64,000 bases of DNA from assembly GCA_963854835.1 (NCBI GenBank), contig OY978530.1, positions 20,276,937 to 20,340,936 of the forward strand, read 5' to 3'. Under the pieces are notes generated by a model. That model was not told the DNA's origin, made no database searches, and saw only the letters and a list, made by a program, of their open reading frames with translations. Origin of the DNA: Megamerina dolium. Lineage: Eukaryota; Arthropoda; Insecta; Diptera; Megamerinidae. The position numbers and the translations under genes were made by a program. This document shows, in pieces, positions 1 through 11,094 of this stretch. Every line of letters begins with the position of its first letter. Within the stretch, counting starts at the first letter, position 1.

Positions 1-120
1 CACTACCGTCAGAGCAGATGACGGAGGAGATCCCACTCCATGGTGGAATGGGGAACTGGAATTCATGAAAAAGGAGACAAGGAAGGCTTTTAATCGTCAC
101 ATGAGAGGGGACCCCAACGC

Positions 121-1738
121 ATGGGACGACTACAGGTCAAAAAAAGGGAGCTGAAAAAGACTCTACGCAACCGTAAAAGGAAAACGTCGAGGGAATTCTG
201 CTCAAATATGCAAGATATGACCGATGTATGTAGATTACAGAGGATCATATCAAAGGACCCGGTGTCAAAGTTGGGATTAATTCGCAAAACAATCGGAGAG
301 TCACTGAAATACCTGATGGAGGTGCATTTTCCAGGAAGCTTTAGGTCGGAAGATCCTTGGGAAGCCGCCCACAAGGGTGCAAACAGGAATGAAAGATTGG
401 AAGCTGAAAGGATAGTCACCAGATGTGAAGTGATAAACGCCATTAAACGTTTCTCTCCATTCAAAGCAGCGGGTACAGACAGGATATTTCCAGCCCTACT
501 TCAGTGGGGTGCAGAAACTCTGGTAGACAGGCTTCTGGGAATATTTACTACTTGCCTGGCTACAGGATATATCCCGACTCAATGGAGAGAGACTAAGGGT
601 GTCTTTCTTCCAAAACCGGGAAAAAGGAACTACTCAGGCGCTAAATCTTTCCGGCCGGTTAGCTTGACTTCCTTTCTGCTTAAATGTATGGAGGGAGTAC
701 TGGCGGACTACATGGAAAGGACAACGCTTCTGACAAAACCACTGAGCAGGTGTCAGCACGCGTAGAGAGCTGGCAAATCCACTGAGACAGCCCTGCACGA
801 ACTCGTTCGTGTAGCGGAGAGATAACTGTCTTGTGGAGGGATATCTATGTCTACTTTATATGGATATAGAAGGTGCCTTCGATAAAATTGGTTTCGATAA
901 GTTAAGGATGGCCCTTGCTACTGGTGAAGTCAGCCCAACCATTATAAGGTGGGTGGACAGCATGCTGAGGAAAAGTGCAATAAACTTTCAAAATGGGAGT
1001 TACAGACGCAGAGGTACGGTAGTCAAAGGGTGTCCACAGGGGGGAGTATTATCCATCCTTTGGAACATCACGGTCGATCCCCTACTTCAGCTTCTGGACT
1101 CAAAAGGCATACACATTGTCGGGTATGCAGATAACATAGCGGTAACGGTGAGCGGTAAGTTTCTAGACACTATTTATGATACCATGAGAGGTGCACTCAA
1201 AATGGTTGAAGGATGGTGCACGGAACAAGGTCTTTCTGTTAATGATAGTAAGTCGGAAACTGGACTCTTTACTAAAAGGAGGACTGGGCTAACAATAGAC
1301 CCTTTTAGGCTTTTTGGATCGAACATCAACGTCTCCAAGGAATTAAAGTATCTAGGTGTCATTCTGGATAACAAGCTGACTTTGAATAGTCGTGTCGATG
1401 ACAAGATCCAGAAGGGCAAGCGGGTATTGCATCAATGTAAGAAAGTGTTTGGTCTCATGTGGGGAATTACTCCCAGAGCAGCGCACTGGATCTGCACAAC
1501 GATGGTCAGGCCCTTAATAACGTATGCTGCTGTGGTCTGGTGGCCTAAGGTCACCCATAAGAGCGCGCAAATCAAGTTAGATAGGGTGCAAAGAATGGCT
1601 TGTATTGGGATTACCGCAGCTATCCAGATGACCTTGGTAGAAGCATTGGAAGTCTTTCTGTGGATGCTGTCGCTGGACTTGCATATTATGAAGTCGGCGA
1701 CGTTAACAGCATTACCTCTGAAGACAACGATTGATTAG
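121..1738 (+). pseudogene. LOA-type ORF2 reverse transcriptase, frameshifted
   Basis: Residues before the RT include the usual LINE pattern AAGTDRIFPALLQWG and the fingers motif FRPVSLTSFLLKCMEG (about 645-700). After a frame break near 770-830 the RT core continues with YMDIEGAFD (motif A), GCPQGGVLS (motif B) and GYADNIAV (motif C). Motif C normally reads YADD; here the second aspartate is asparagine (AAC for GAC), which should inactivate the polymerase. The thumb follows with LKYLGVILD. The frame is lost again near 1700, before RNase H. The copy belongs to the same element as the RNase H block downstream. Confidence 0.8.
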
Positions 1739-1823
1739 TATCGATTCGGTACGGATATAGGGCACAGGAGCATCCTGTCACTGGTAAATAGCAGTGTAAA
1801 GGAGGCGCAAATGCCAGTGGAAG

Positions 1824-2612
1824 ATGACTGAAAAGTCACACAGAACACTCTTTGAAGACGGCCTCACACATGATGTATGTGAGGAAAATTACATCAGTAT
1901 TTTTACAGATGGTTCATTAATGGATGACGGAGCGGGTGCTAGAATCTTCTCTAAAGAGTTGGGACTGGCATGCACTCTGAATCTGGGAAGATACGTATCG
2001 GTCTATCAAGCAGAAATGCTTGGTCTAATGCATGCGCTAGACCATCTACTAGATGGAAAGGTGCAAGGTGAGAACATCTTGCTAGCACTCGATAACCAGG
2101 CGGTGGTCAGGCGGTTGCAACAACCTACGGTATCTTCTAAGTTGACGCTCGAATGTGTTCAGAAACTTAACGGGTGTGCTCGTAGTAATGCGATTACTCT
2201 TATGTGGGTGAAGGGACACATTGGTATAGAACAGAATGAAGCTGCAGACGCCTTGGCTAGGCAAGGATCTGGATAAAGAAACTGCATCTCACGAGATGGA
2301 CGAATGAATCTAAGCTGGTTGACTGTATTAATAACTGGGCATGGCAATTTCAGGTACCACCTCAGCAAGATAGGTCTTGTTGAAGGGGAGGATGCTGGCA
2401 TTTGCAGATTATGCATGGAAGAGTCAGAGACAACGGCGCACATAGTGTGCCAGTGTCCTGCATTGGCAAGTAGGAGGATGTCCACACTGGGTCGCCAATT
2501 TATTGATGAACTCGAAATGTGGAGCATACCCCACAAAGACATGCTTGAAATAACGCGTCATGTTATTATGAGGAAGGAAGTAGAAGAATTCTACAACCAA
2601 ACAAATAATTAA
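1824..2612 (+). pseudogene. LOA-type RNase H and C-terminal CCHC knuckle
   Basis: The first 150 residues read as RNase H: IFTDGS (first Asp), YQAEMLGL (Glu), LALDNQAVV (Asp) and VKGHIGIEQNEAADALA (His and Asp). A stop at 2274-2276 splits this from a second block in the same frame with GHGNFRYHL and a C-terminal CRLC...H...C cluster, the zinc knuckle that ends ORF2 in I/LOA-group LINEs. About 30 codons between the blocks look lost or scrambled. RNase H would remove RNA from the cDNA hybrid; this copy is not expected to be active. Confidence 0.78.
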
Positions 2613-3161
2613 TACACGATTTGAGGGACGAAAAGGGAGCCATGTAAGTGGTCTGATTCGGCTTCTCCCTAAAATATATATACTTGGTGCTCATGTATTA
2701 TATATACATATATTTGAAGCACTAAAAAGATTTCTGTGCAAAGTTCACAATATTCGAACTGGATTGAATTAAGGCAAGACCTTTCAGACATACAACTTCA
2801 TAAAAGGTGTCAATTCCCACAAAGGGTAAATTTCAAATTTAATTTTTTGCTTTTGCCATATGTGTATAGTGATTTTCTTTTTTTTATGTGTTCAATTTAA
2901 AATTGGCACCAAATAATTGTTATTGCAACATTTTAACAAGGGTTTTGTGGTGTGCATATACATATTTTGGAAGAAAGTGAGATGCATACGACAATATTTG
3001 GTATAATCTATTTCAATAAACAATAGAAGCTGTTTTCGCTAGGCAAAAACAGCTTCTATTGATTTCCAAACGAAGAAGGAGCCAACAGCCACCTACATTT
3101 ATCAGAACGAACAGAGATATAGCGGACCTTCTCTGTTCTCGTAGAAACGTCAGTCGAGCTA
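2613..3161. other. LINE 3' tail and AT-rich sequence without genes
   Basis: No coding signal. It holds the probable LINE 3' UTR and tail, an AT-rich stretch, and a perfect 16-bp hairpin (separate entry). It ends at the TA target of the mariner remnant at 3160-3161. Confidence 0.6.
3021..3061. repeat. Perfect inverted repeat, 16-bp stem and 9-nt loop
   Basis: CAATAGAAGCTGTTTT (3021-3036) is followed after nine bases by its exact reverse complement (3046-3061). The arms show no mismatch although neighbouring elements are heavily mutated. It does not match the TIR of the mariner beside it. It could be a short hairpin transcript, a cruciform or the footprint of another element. Confidence 0.8.
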
Positions 3162-4075
3162 CGAGGGCGGATTGATAATGAAACTACCTAAGCAGGAAAA
3201 AAACATTTTTTTTTTCAAAAACCATTTATTTCTCAACATAGTCTCCTTTTACTTCGACACACTTAGTAAGACGATATTCCAGCTTTTTTATACCATCTGA
3301 ATAATACGATTTCGGGAACCCCTCAAAATACTCGTTAGTTTCGGTAATCACTTCTTCCTTTGAGCTGAATCGTTTTCCTGCGAGCCATTTTTTCAAGTTT
3401 GGAAACAGGAAACTGCCTTCGCCTTCTTCGGAGCACTTCCACCAGCTTCCACCCATTGTTTCGATTGATTTTTGGTTTCAGGTGTGTAGTGGTGGACCCA
3501 CGTTTCATCAACAGTTATTAATCGACGCCAAAAATCAACAGGATTACGCTTTATCATGTCCAAACACCGCTGTGAATTGGTCTCTCGATCTCGTTTTTAT
3601 TCGACACTGAGCAAACGCAGCACCCATCTTGCCGATAGCTTTTTCATATGCAAATGTTCATGCAAAATGTTGAACACACGTTCATATCAGATGTTTACCA
3701 TTTCAACAATCTCACGCGATTCGACTCGGCCATCATTTATAACGATATCGAGGATTTTCTTGATATTTTCTTCAGTAACCACCTCTTTTGGCCTTCTTGT
3801 TGATGGTATTGTTGCAGTGCTTGTTCGGCCACGTTTAAATTCAGCACTCCAACATTTTACCATGTAATTTGACGGAGTAGACTCACCGTAATGTTTATCG
3901 AGCTTTTCTTTTGTCTCTTTCGCCGTTTTCCCTTTCAGATAATAGTGCTTAATTACTGCACGAAATTCGCTTTTTTCCATTTTTCAAGAAACACAAAAGT
4001 TGGTTACTTCAAACGACTACAACAAATAAACTGATCGATGAATTTGGGTGAAATTTGACAGCTGACGTTTGATAG
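3162..4075 (-). mobile_element. mariner remnant (cecropia-like), right end missing
   Basis: A TA dinucleotide (3160-3161) precedes a mariner-like terminal sequence starting CGAGGGCGGATTGATAATG. The transposase lies inside on the minus strand. No matching inverted end is seen to the right; sequence identity fades near 4075 just before a second mariner fragment in the opposite orientation. The right limit is therefore approximate. Confidence 0.65.
3226..3980 (-). pseudogene. mariner transposase with catalytic core deleted
   Basis: The start reads MEKSEFRAVIKHYYLKGKT, the N-terminal helix-turn-helix of cecropia/capitata-type mariners. Further on WRRLITVDETWVHHYTPE holds the first catalytic Asp, then QSKQWVEAGGSAPKKAK. 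The reading then jumps straight to FLFPNLKKWLAGKRFSS and the C-terminal KGDYVEK. The part that should carry the second and third catalytic Asp (roughly 400 nt in intact mariners) is missing, and several frame breaks are present. It is therefore an internally deleted, non-coding copy. Confidence 0.82.
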
Positions 4076-4111
4076 ATCGCAATTTCAAAAAAGAAAAGTT
4101 TTTGTGTCAAA

Positions 4112-4246
4112 GATGCAAGACCAATTGTCGAAAATATCGATAAAATAATGGAAATCGTCGAGTCTGACCGTCATGTAAGCACTGTTTCTATTGCCCAGGA
4201 GTTAAACATTGCACAAAAAACAGTTTGGAACCATTTAAATAAATAA
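4112..4246 (+). pseudogene. fragment of a second mariner transposase (irritans-like)
   Basis: A 44-codon open stretch reads ARPIVENIDKIMEIVESDRH and continues VSIAQELNIAQKTVWNHLNK before TAA. This is the second helix-turn-helix of irritans-type mariner transposases. Its orientation is opposite to the mariner at 3226-3980, so two different mariners were brought together here. No ends are visible. Confidence 0.75.
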
Positions 4247-4859
4247 AACCTTAAATTTAATGCAAAAATAATGGATTTTCTTTTACTACACCTAATATTA
4301 TAAATTAATGCTTACTTTTTATGTATAATTCTCACTAATTATGTTCATAAAGTTCATACTTTCAAACATTTTACTATAAAATTAGTGAAACAATTAATAA
4401 AATCTCAGAGCACGCTGTACGTTTTAAAGTGACCTATAGTTTTTAACGATATAACTAGTTTATGTTCTAGGCGTTTAAACAAATAGTAATCAAACTCCTA
4501 ATTTATGTGCTAGGAGTTTAAATATATATATTTTTAAATTGAGCAGTAACCACTGTGTGGTGTACGAAAGTTTAAATGTAGTTCTGAGCTTTAAATGTCG
4601 GGGCTTTAACTGTAAAGCAAACGTGTGTAGACAACCGGTACAAATTTGTGAGAAATGCTCACCGCATTTCTTATAGGGAATGATGGAATATATCCCTCAA
4701 ATGTGTGAGCAGTTAAACTTAAAAGATGTTGATATAAAGCACGATTGTAGGAGAAAAAACTATAGAATATTGCAAAGAAAGCTAAGAATTGAATTGGAAA
4801 AGAATGCAATATTAGCAACGAAAAGTTGATGTAAAGAGTTTATACCCGAATATTGCAGG
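4247..4859. other. AT-rich sequence without recognisable features
   Basis: I see no coding motif or repeat that I can name. Short open frames here have composition expected by chance in AT-rich DNA. Confidence 0.5.
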
Positions 4860-5258
4860 TGCTGCAAGCCAACATGTGGACACATACACATTTCGCCTTA
4901 CTTATTATAAGTATCAATTAATGAATCGCAGCTATTCACCCTATTCATGTTTATGTACATATATATACATATATGTAGGTATAACAATATAGTAAGCAAC
5001 GACCTGATTCAAGGTCAAACTATACACAGTTTTGGTATTGCATAAAATATGCATATAAAATATGTTGTGTATATGAATTATTGTATTAATATGGAATTGT
5101 TCATATTTCTTCATATCTACAGTTCATTGTACGTTTATTCTTATTTACTTTTATATATTTATTTTGTTTATATACAATTTGCCACGCAGTGTATTTATGT
5201 TGATTCGTATATTCGATGAATTGGTATTTTAGAATATTTATATATGTTTTAATACACA
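4860..5258 (+). repeat. 5' LTR of the outer Gypsy element (right edge uncertain)
   Basis: It matches 13521-13823 and 14200-14308 in order, with many substitutions and indels, which implies an old insertion. Shared landmarks are GGACACATACACAT, TACATATATATACATATATG, GGTATTGCATAAAATATGCA and ACAGTTCATTGTAC. Similarity stops near TTTTAATA at about 5258 because the 3' LTR is truncated there. No primer binding site was recognised. Confidence 0.7.
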
Positions 5259-5485
5259 TGTTTGATGTGTTGATTTTGATTATAAAATGCAATAGACATT
5301 CAATAAAGATTCAGAATTTGACATGCAGTCAAACCATGTGGTCATCTTCTCATTTTCTCCGATTTAACCGGTTACAAGTGCTCGAATTAAAATTAACTAA
5401 CGGACTAAAAAGTGAGTGCGGTCTCGGTTCAAGTACCACCATCAACTAAAAGTCCTAGAGAACGTAATTTTTATATGAGGAATTA

Positions 5486-6700
5486 TTGGGTATTATTGTG
5501 GATACGAAAGTAGCCACAATATTTTTGGTGCAGCGGGTAGGATACTGCGAAATATCTTGTATATACAAGGTGTTTTACGTTCAATGCTTAACGAAGTATA
5601 GGATCTATGTACAGTACTTTTTGTTATATGTATATTTGGGCACATTAACAAAGAAGCTAGACGTTGAAATAAACGAGGATATCTCTTTTGTATGGGCCTT
5701 AATTAAACGTCACAGCACATTCGAACAATTCCAGCTTATAAGGTCAAAGGTACTACACGGAAATGTACTAACTCCAAGCCACGTTATCCGAGCTAGACGA
5801 CCTATTGAAAAGCCTGGCCGAATCAGCTTTAAAACAAAAAAACAATTTAGAGGCAGCAGAGATACAAATTAGGGCTCTGCGAACTCAGATCGCAAAGCAG
5901 GGATCCGACGCGGAACAGCTAGAAGTAGAGATTACTAAGACCCTTAATAGAAATAAGAAATTAAAAGACTTATTAAAAGAAAAAGGCAATTCAGAAGAAT
6001 TTATAGAGAATATGCTCAGAACCTCGGTTGACCCTGAGCAGCTAAGTGCGCCCCAGGTAAAAGTGAGGAATCTGGAAAAATAACGCAGCCTAGCACAAGA
6101 GACACCTCTTCGTCGTCGTACACCAGTACGAATAACACAATTAGAATCACAAACAGAAGTACAACCGGAATCAAAGCTAAAAATGCGTATTGAAAAAATA
6201 GCACAGACCGTCAGTAGATTAGTCCCAGTACTCACTAGAGCGGAGTTTAAAGATTTGAGAACCGAAGTACACTAGTTCATTTCTGGGTGCGAATTAGCAC
6301 GAAAAGCTATAAAACTCGACGACTTGGAAGATTTCGTAACTTGTATAAAACAGCGACTATATGGTGATTCTTATAGCTTGATGTTAAGTAAGAAATTCGC
6401 AAAAATAGAGGAATTGTATACACTTCTACGAAACACATATTTGAAGACCGTCCACTTGGAACCGCTCACGCACCAAATACAATTCGCACTCCAACTACTC
6501 CAGTAAGTTGTACGTGTTTTTGCAAAGAGATTAGGTAATTTACAATCTACGGCGATACAGCGTATTAAAAATAGTTGCGGTGGAATTGGAGACCAAGCGT
6601 TGTTAATGGAGCTAGAAGGGTATGGGAGGACATCCTTTATTTCGGACCTTAGAGACCCATTGCTAATTACTCATGTGCTAGGTAAGACCGGCACCTAAAG
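5486..6700 (+). pseudogene. Gypsy gag, fragmented
   Basis: Coding pieces in shifting frames include a coiled-coil-like segment (LAESALKQKNNLEAAEIQIR and onward, about 5808-6080), then FISGCELARKAIKLDDLEDF and QRLYGDSYSLMLSKKFAKIE (about 6275-6440), which look like the capsid region of 412/mdg1-type Gypsy Gag. A decayed zinc knuckle (CNKNGHT..DEC) lies near 6768-6802. Stops and frame changes at about 6080, 6275 and 6505 rule out function. Confidence 0.6.
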
Positions 6701-7080
6701 AATAAAGAAATACCAAAATAACGTAAGTCCCCAAAATAACCAAAGGAGAGTTCCTACACATTGCTTCTGCAATAAAAATGGGCACACCTGAGATGAATGC
6801 TTAAAAAAGAAAAACATGTAAAAAATACGGATATGAGTTCAATGTATCATGCACACCTTTTAGTAACAACAAGTCACAAGGAAAATCCAATCAATCGCTT
6901 GCACCTAATAAGGGAGATCAAGAAATCAAAGGCCCTGATCGTGGAAAATCTGAGACCAAATGATTTTTCTGTAAAAAGCTGTGACACAGGAACGCCGACT
7001 GTTATAAACGCAAAGAGTGGGAAAAAACCCAGGGAAATTACGAGAGGCCCAGATACGGCCAAAAAATCGGAAACCCCAAA

Positions 7081-7806
7081 ATTTTGCTAAAAGTAGGTCA
7101 GGTGAAATGGAAGGTGTCCGTCATGCGTCTTTAGAGATTGTTGACACACCCTCCACGTTAGATAGCAAGATGTTTGAAGTTAGTAGTCAAGCATCCAGAG
7201 AGATTGAGCTATCTTTCCCATCCAGTAATAACCAATATGGCTACTGTTTGGGACTCTCTGATGTAGATGATATGTTCAACGAGTTTCCATGTGGGAAAGT
7301 AAAAAATGGAAAACTCATTTTACTAGTAGACTCTGGGGCAGATATCAGTTTAATAAAGTCATCAGTAGTTGATGAATATGTTAGTAAGAAACTACATTTA
7401 AGGAAAAATCTTAGTGGTACATTCGGAGGATTTGTCACCACATTAGAGTCAATAGCAGTCCAACACCAGAGGACTAAAGATTTGACCGTAGAATTACATT
7501 TAATATCTGAAGAGCGTGAGATACCCGCTGATGGTATCCTAGGAAGAGAAAATGTATGGAACCGATCGGTTTTCAATTTCATGAGAAAGAAGCTAATTTT
7601 TGTCGGTGAGCGAAAACTGTTTTTGATGACTCTACCTCTAAAACTACACATCAGTGAGGTTGTAGTACCTGGGAGAACTATGAAGGTAGTTCCCATTAAA
7701 GTAAATACAAATTTCGAAACAATTATAGTGAGACATTGTACAGTGGGACGGACACAGTGTATGTTCCAATGCTCAATACAAATGCAGATTCGTAATTGTA
7801 AATAAT
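7081..7806 (+). pseudogene. Gypsy protease region
   Basis: An open stretch carries KLILLVDSGADISLIKSSVV (about 7309-7368), the aspartic protease active site (DSG), and downstream ADGILGRENVWNRS, the flap/ILG motif expected in a Gypsy protease. It then ends in AT-rich sequence with no reverse transcriptase following. The protein would have matured the Gag-Pol precursor; without the rest of pol it is a remnant. Confidence 0.72.
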
Positions 7807-8244
7807 AAGCGTAAAATTAATTTAAATAAATTTAATCATTTAGAATACAACATAGCTCATAAAATAAATAACATTAAGGAAACTGAATACCACAAAAGGG
7901 TTTCCAAAATATTAGAAACAATGAAGCTAAACAAAATGTTGGTAGGCAAGATAATAATTCCCTAATACAAAATTATACTCACAAATCTACGCTAAGCAAA
8001 AACACCATATATAAATACATACATATATATTACAATTTTGATTATCAACATATAAAAATATTATTCTAACTACAAAAAATAATAATATGCTGACTATAGC
8101 AATGTGGAAATCAAAGTAATCAACTGAAGACTAGGAATGTGGTGAGACAGACAAATAATGAAATAACATATTCATATAAATAAATGATGAAATAAAGTAT
8201 TAAATAGAGGATATAAAAATTTCTCAATTTATTTATATTTATAT
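7807..8244. other. AT-rich remnant of the outer Gypsy element
   Basis: No clear coding. It ends with ATAT (8241-8244), the left copy of the target duplication of the inserted RT-less element. Confidence 0.5.
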
Positions 8245-8681
8245 TGTAACGAGTATCGATAGTTGATTACTCATCACTATTGTGACTGACTCTATTGGCA
8301 GCATCGAGCGAATGTCAACAAAAAGAAATAAGCGATAACCAGAACAAGCCAACGAGAAAGGAAGAGAAGAATCTCGATAAAGGAAGATTCTGGGGTGTTG
8401 CCAACAGAGTATAAATAGAGCCAGTGTTGAGTATTGACAATCAATCTACTTCCGAACGTGATTGCGAAAACATTGATACAGAGGCAAAAGTTGCAAGTAC
8501 ATTTAAGTGTTATAGTAAATAGTTGATTGTAAACAGTGTTGATTGTAAATAGAGATTATTAAATAAATTGTTGCTGTATATAGTTGTACAAAATAAGTGT
8601 TGCAGTTATCATTAACAGAATCCAGTGATCGAACAAGGTAATTCAAATAGAATTAAACGTTCACAGAATAAAAACGTAACA
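8245..8681 (+). repeat. 5' LTR, 437 bp
   Basis: Starts TGTAACGAGTATCGATAG and ends AAAACGTAACA. By direct reading it is identical to 11095-11531. A TATA-like TATAAATAG at about 8410 would place transcription start some 30 bp downstream, and AATAAA at about 8560 is a candidate polyadenylation signal. Confidence 0.92.
8408..8418 (+). promoter_or_regulatory. TATA-like box in the LTR
   Basis: AGTATAAATAG is a near-consensus TATA element in the 5' LTR; the same sequence recurs in the 3' LTR near 11258. It is the likely core promoter of the genomic transcript. This is inferred from sequence only. Confidence 0.5.
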
Positions 8682-8683
8682 AT

Positions 8684-8703
8684 TGGTGTCAGAAGTGGGA
8701 TTC
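8684..8703 (+). promoter_or_regulatory. Primer binding site, tRNA-Leu type
   Basis: TGGTGTCAGAAGTGGGATTC lies two bases after the LTR. It is complementary to the 3' end of animal tRNA-Leu (terminal CCA plus acceptor and T-arm). It would prime minus-strand cDNA synthesis. Confidence 0.8.
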
Positions 8704-8710
8704 TGTAAAG

Positions 8711-11056
8711 ATGGTGAAAATTGACCAACTAAAAGTGGACCAGCTTAAAAAGCTGTTGGTAGAGATGAATCTATCGTCATCAGGTGCAAAGGCGGAACTG
8801 CTGGTGAGGCTGAGGCAAGCTATGGAGGCTAAGGGAATTAATGTAGAAGAACATGAGTTCTTCGAGGAAGCCGATATACAAGCAGTTGTGCACGCTGAGG
8901 AAGAGAGCAAAATAGATTCGAGTGGTCAACTCATGGATTTCATGAAAACCATGATGCAACAGCAGCAACAACAGCTACAAGAAAATGCATCTCGCATTGA
9001 CTCCAAGCTTCAAGAACATTCGGCTCGCCAAGAACACGTCATCGAAAATCTACAAAAAGGAATTGAACTTAGATTTCAGGAAATTTCCGGAACCATTAAT
9101 GAAAAGGTCACGGATTTAAAGGAACATGTAGATGATTTGGAAGATAAGTTCGAGAAACTACAGCACGAACTCAATCAACTAAAAATAAATGGGCCAGCCA
9201 CATCAGTGATTAGAGATTCAAGTACAATCAAATTAAAGCCACCAACATTTGACGGAAGCACGCCATTCAATATCTTCAAGCTTCAATTCGAGACAACCGC
9301 TTCGAAGAATCAATGGGATGATAGCGACAAGACTGCTGCTTTAATAGTCGCATTAAAAGGTAATGCTTCCGAGGTGTTACAGATGATTCCAGAGAAAGAT
9401 CGTGGTAGCTATCAGTCACTGATGGACACACTCCAGCGAAAGTATGGAAATGAATACAAGAGTCAATTACATCGAGTGGAATTGAGATCGCGAGTGCAAC
9501 GGAGTAATGAGAGTCTGCAGGAATTCGCTTCCGATATTGAGCGCTTATGTCATCTAGCGTTCTCCGGTAATTCGGAAGAGTTCGTCGAAAAAATCAAAAT
9601 AGAGGCATTCATAGATGGCATACGTGATGGAGAGACAAAGCGTGCCCTAGTCATGTCACCCAGGAATACTTATGCCGAAACAGTCAGTAGTGCATTGACG
9701 TTTGAAGCCGCCAGTTTGATGTGTCGACCAATGCCACGTGTACGCCAACTAGAAACAGAAACAGCAGAGCTGGTTGAAGCAGTGTGTCAGGCATTCAAAT
9801 CTGTAGTGCAGCCTGAAGGAAGAACAACAGGTCGACGCGAAATCAAATTTACTGGTAAGTGCTTTATTTGCGACAAACGAGGGCATATAGCTCGTGATTG
9901 CAATCAATCGAGTATGAAGCCTAAAGGAAGAACAAGGAATCAACACAAAAATAAATTTACCGGTAAGTGCTTCATATGCCATCGAAGAGGACACATGGCG
10001 CGTAATTGTCGGCTACGATGCAAGCAACAAAGATCGAATTCACCAGGACAACGAAAGGAAGATCGTGATGTCATTCATCGTGGTAAAGCTGTTACTCCAT
10101 ATCATCGTATTTGCACCGTAGATAGTAAACATTGTTCTCGGGTAGGAAGCCAGAATCACATTGTTAAGCTACGTAAGATGCACCAATACACCGTGGGTGC
10201 TCCATTCGAGCGAATTGCTATGGACATAGCTGGGCCATTTCCAATAAGCAACGCAGGAAACAAGTATGTTCTGGTGGTTATAGATTACTTCAGTAAATGG
10301 CCTGAAGTATACCCCATTCCAAATCAGGAAGCTAGTACAGTTGCGGATGTATTCGTCAACCAATGGGTTACTCGTTTTGGTGTACCGATGGAGTTACACT
10401 CAGACCAAGGTTGAAATTTCGAATCAGTTGTATTCCAAGAGATATGCCGTATGCTGGGTATATACAAAACTCGTACAACACCTTTGCATCCACAATCTGA
10501 TGGCATGGTAGAACGATTTAACCGTACCTTGGAGGAATATTTGAGAAAAGTCGTAGATAAATACCAAAGAGACTGGGATGTACATATACCAATGTTCCTC
10601 ATGGCATATCGATGCGCACAACATGATACGACGGCTACTACACCGGCAATGGCAATTTTTGGAAACGAGTTAAGACTGCCAGCTGATTTAAAATTTGGAG
10701 TCGTAACACCAACGAGATCAACCGAAGGTAATTATACTAGCGAAAAGCGGGAACAGTTGGATGAAGTAAATCGGTTCATCAGAGAGCGGTCGCAGATGAT
10801 AAGCGATAAGATGAAGGCCAGGTATGACTTGAAAGCAAATTCAAAAGGGTTCTATGAAGGAGAGCTTGTAATGCTTCATAATCCACAACGAAAGAAAGGC
10901 CTGTCTCCTAAACTACAGACTCATTGGGAAGGACCATATGAGATTATAGCAAAGATAAATGACGTAGTGTATCGCATTCAACGTGCCTGGAATAAAAGAG
11001 CAAAGTTTAAAGTAGTGCACTTGGAGCGACTTGCGCCATATCGAGGGGAAGTATAA
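8711..11056 (+). pseudogene. In-frame Gag-integrase fusion ORF with one TGA stop
   Basis: From ATG 8711 the frame runs 781 codons to 11056 with a single internal stop, TGA at 10412-10414, where DQG is followed by stop and NFES; a CGA to TGA change explains it. Domains: SAP-like motif (residues about 5-40, VDQLKKLLVEMNLSSSGAK), coiled coil (about 75-155), Gag capsid (about 175-345), two CCHC knuckles CFICDKRGHIARDC and CFICHRRGHMARNC (about 385-435), then from about residue 485 the integrase core with MDIAGPF, SDQG and QSDGMVERFN supplying the DDE triad, and a GPY/F-type C-terminus (HWEGPYEI). No DTG/DSG protease, no YxDD, no HHCC finger. The fusion joint lies near 10150-10180. It could package RNA and bind integration intermediates, but this is inferred. 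Confidence 0.85.
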
Positions 11057-11081
11057 AAACTTGTTCGGGACGAACAAGGTT

Positions 11082-11094
11082 AAGAAGAGGGCAG
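11082..11094 (+). promoter_or_regulatory. Polypurine tract
   Basis: AAGAAGAGGGCAG directly abuts the 3' LTR, as expected for the primer of plus-strand synthesis. Confidence 0.75.

Larger units (their letters stand above)
1..2612 (+). mobile_element. LOA-type non-LTR retrotransposon, 5' end outside the window
   Basis: Three consecutive plus-strand coding blocks give, in order, the upstream part of ORF2, a reverse transcriptase, an RNase H and a C-terminal CCHC-like knuckle. RT followed by RNase H without an LTR is the arrangement of the I/LOA group of LINEs. The left part runs off the window. The copy is dead: the reading frame changes between about 765 and 833 and again near 1700-1824, and an in-frame stop lies at 2274-2276. 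A tail with ATATATA runs follows near 2675-2715. Assignment to LOA rather than I or R1 is by overall look only. Confidence 0.75.

Noticed and set aside
4606..5292. Small open frames of 60-77 codons in AT-rich DNA
   Set aside because: Low-complexity composition and overlap with the Gypsy LTR; no motif.
8689..8971. Minus-strand open frames opposite the Gag-integrase ORF and opposite other pol genes
   Set aside because: They are shadows of the plus-strand coding sequence and lack domains of their own.
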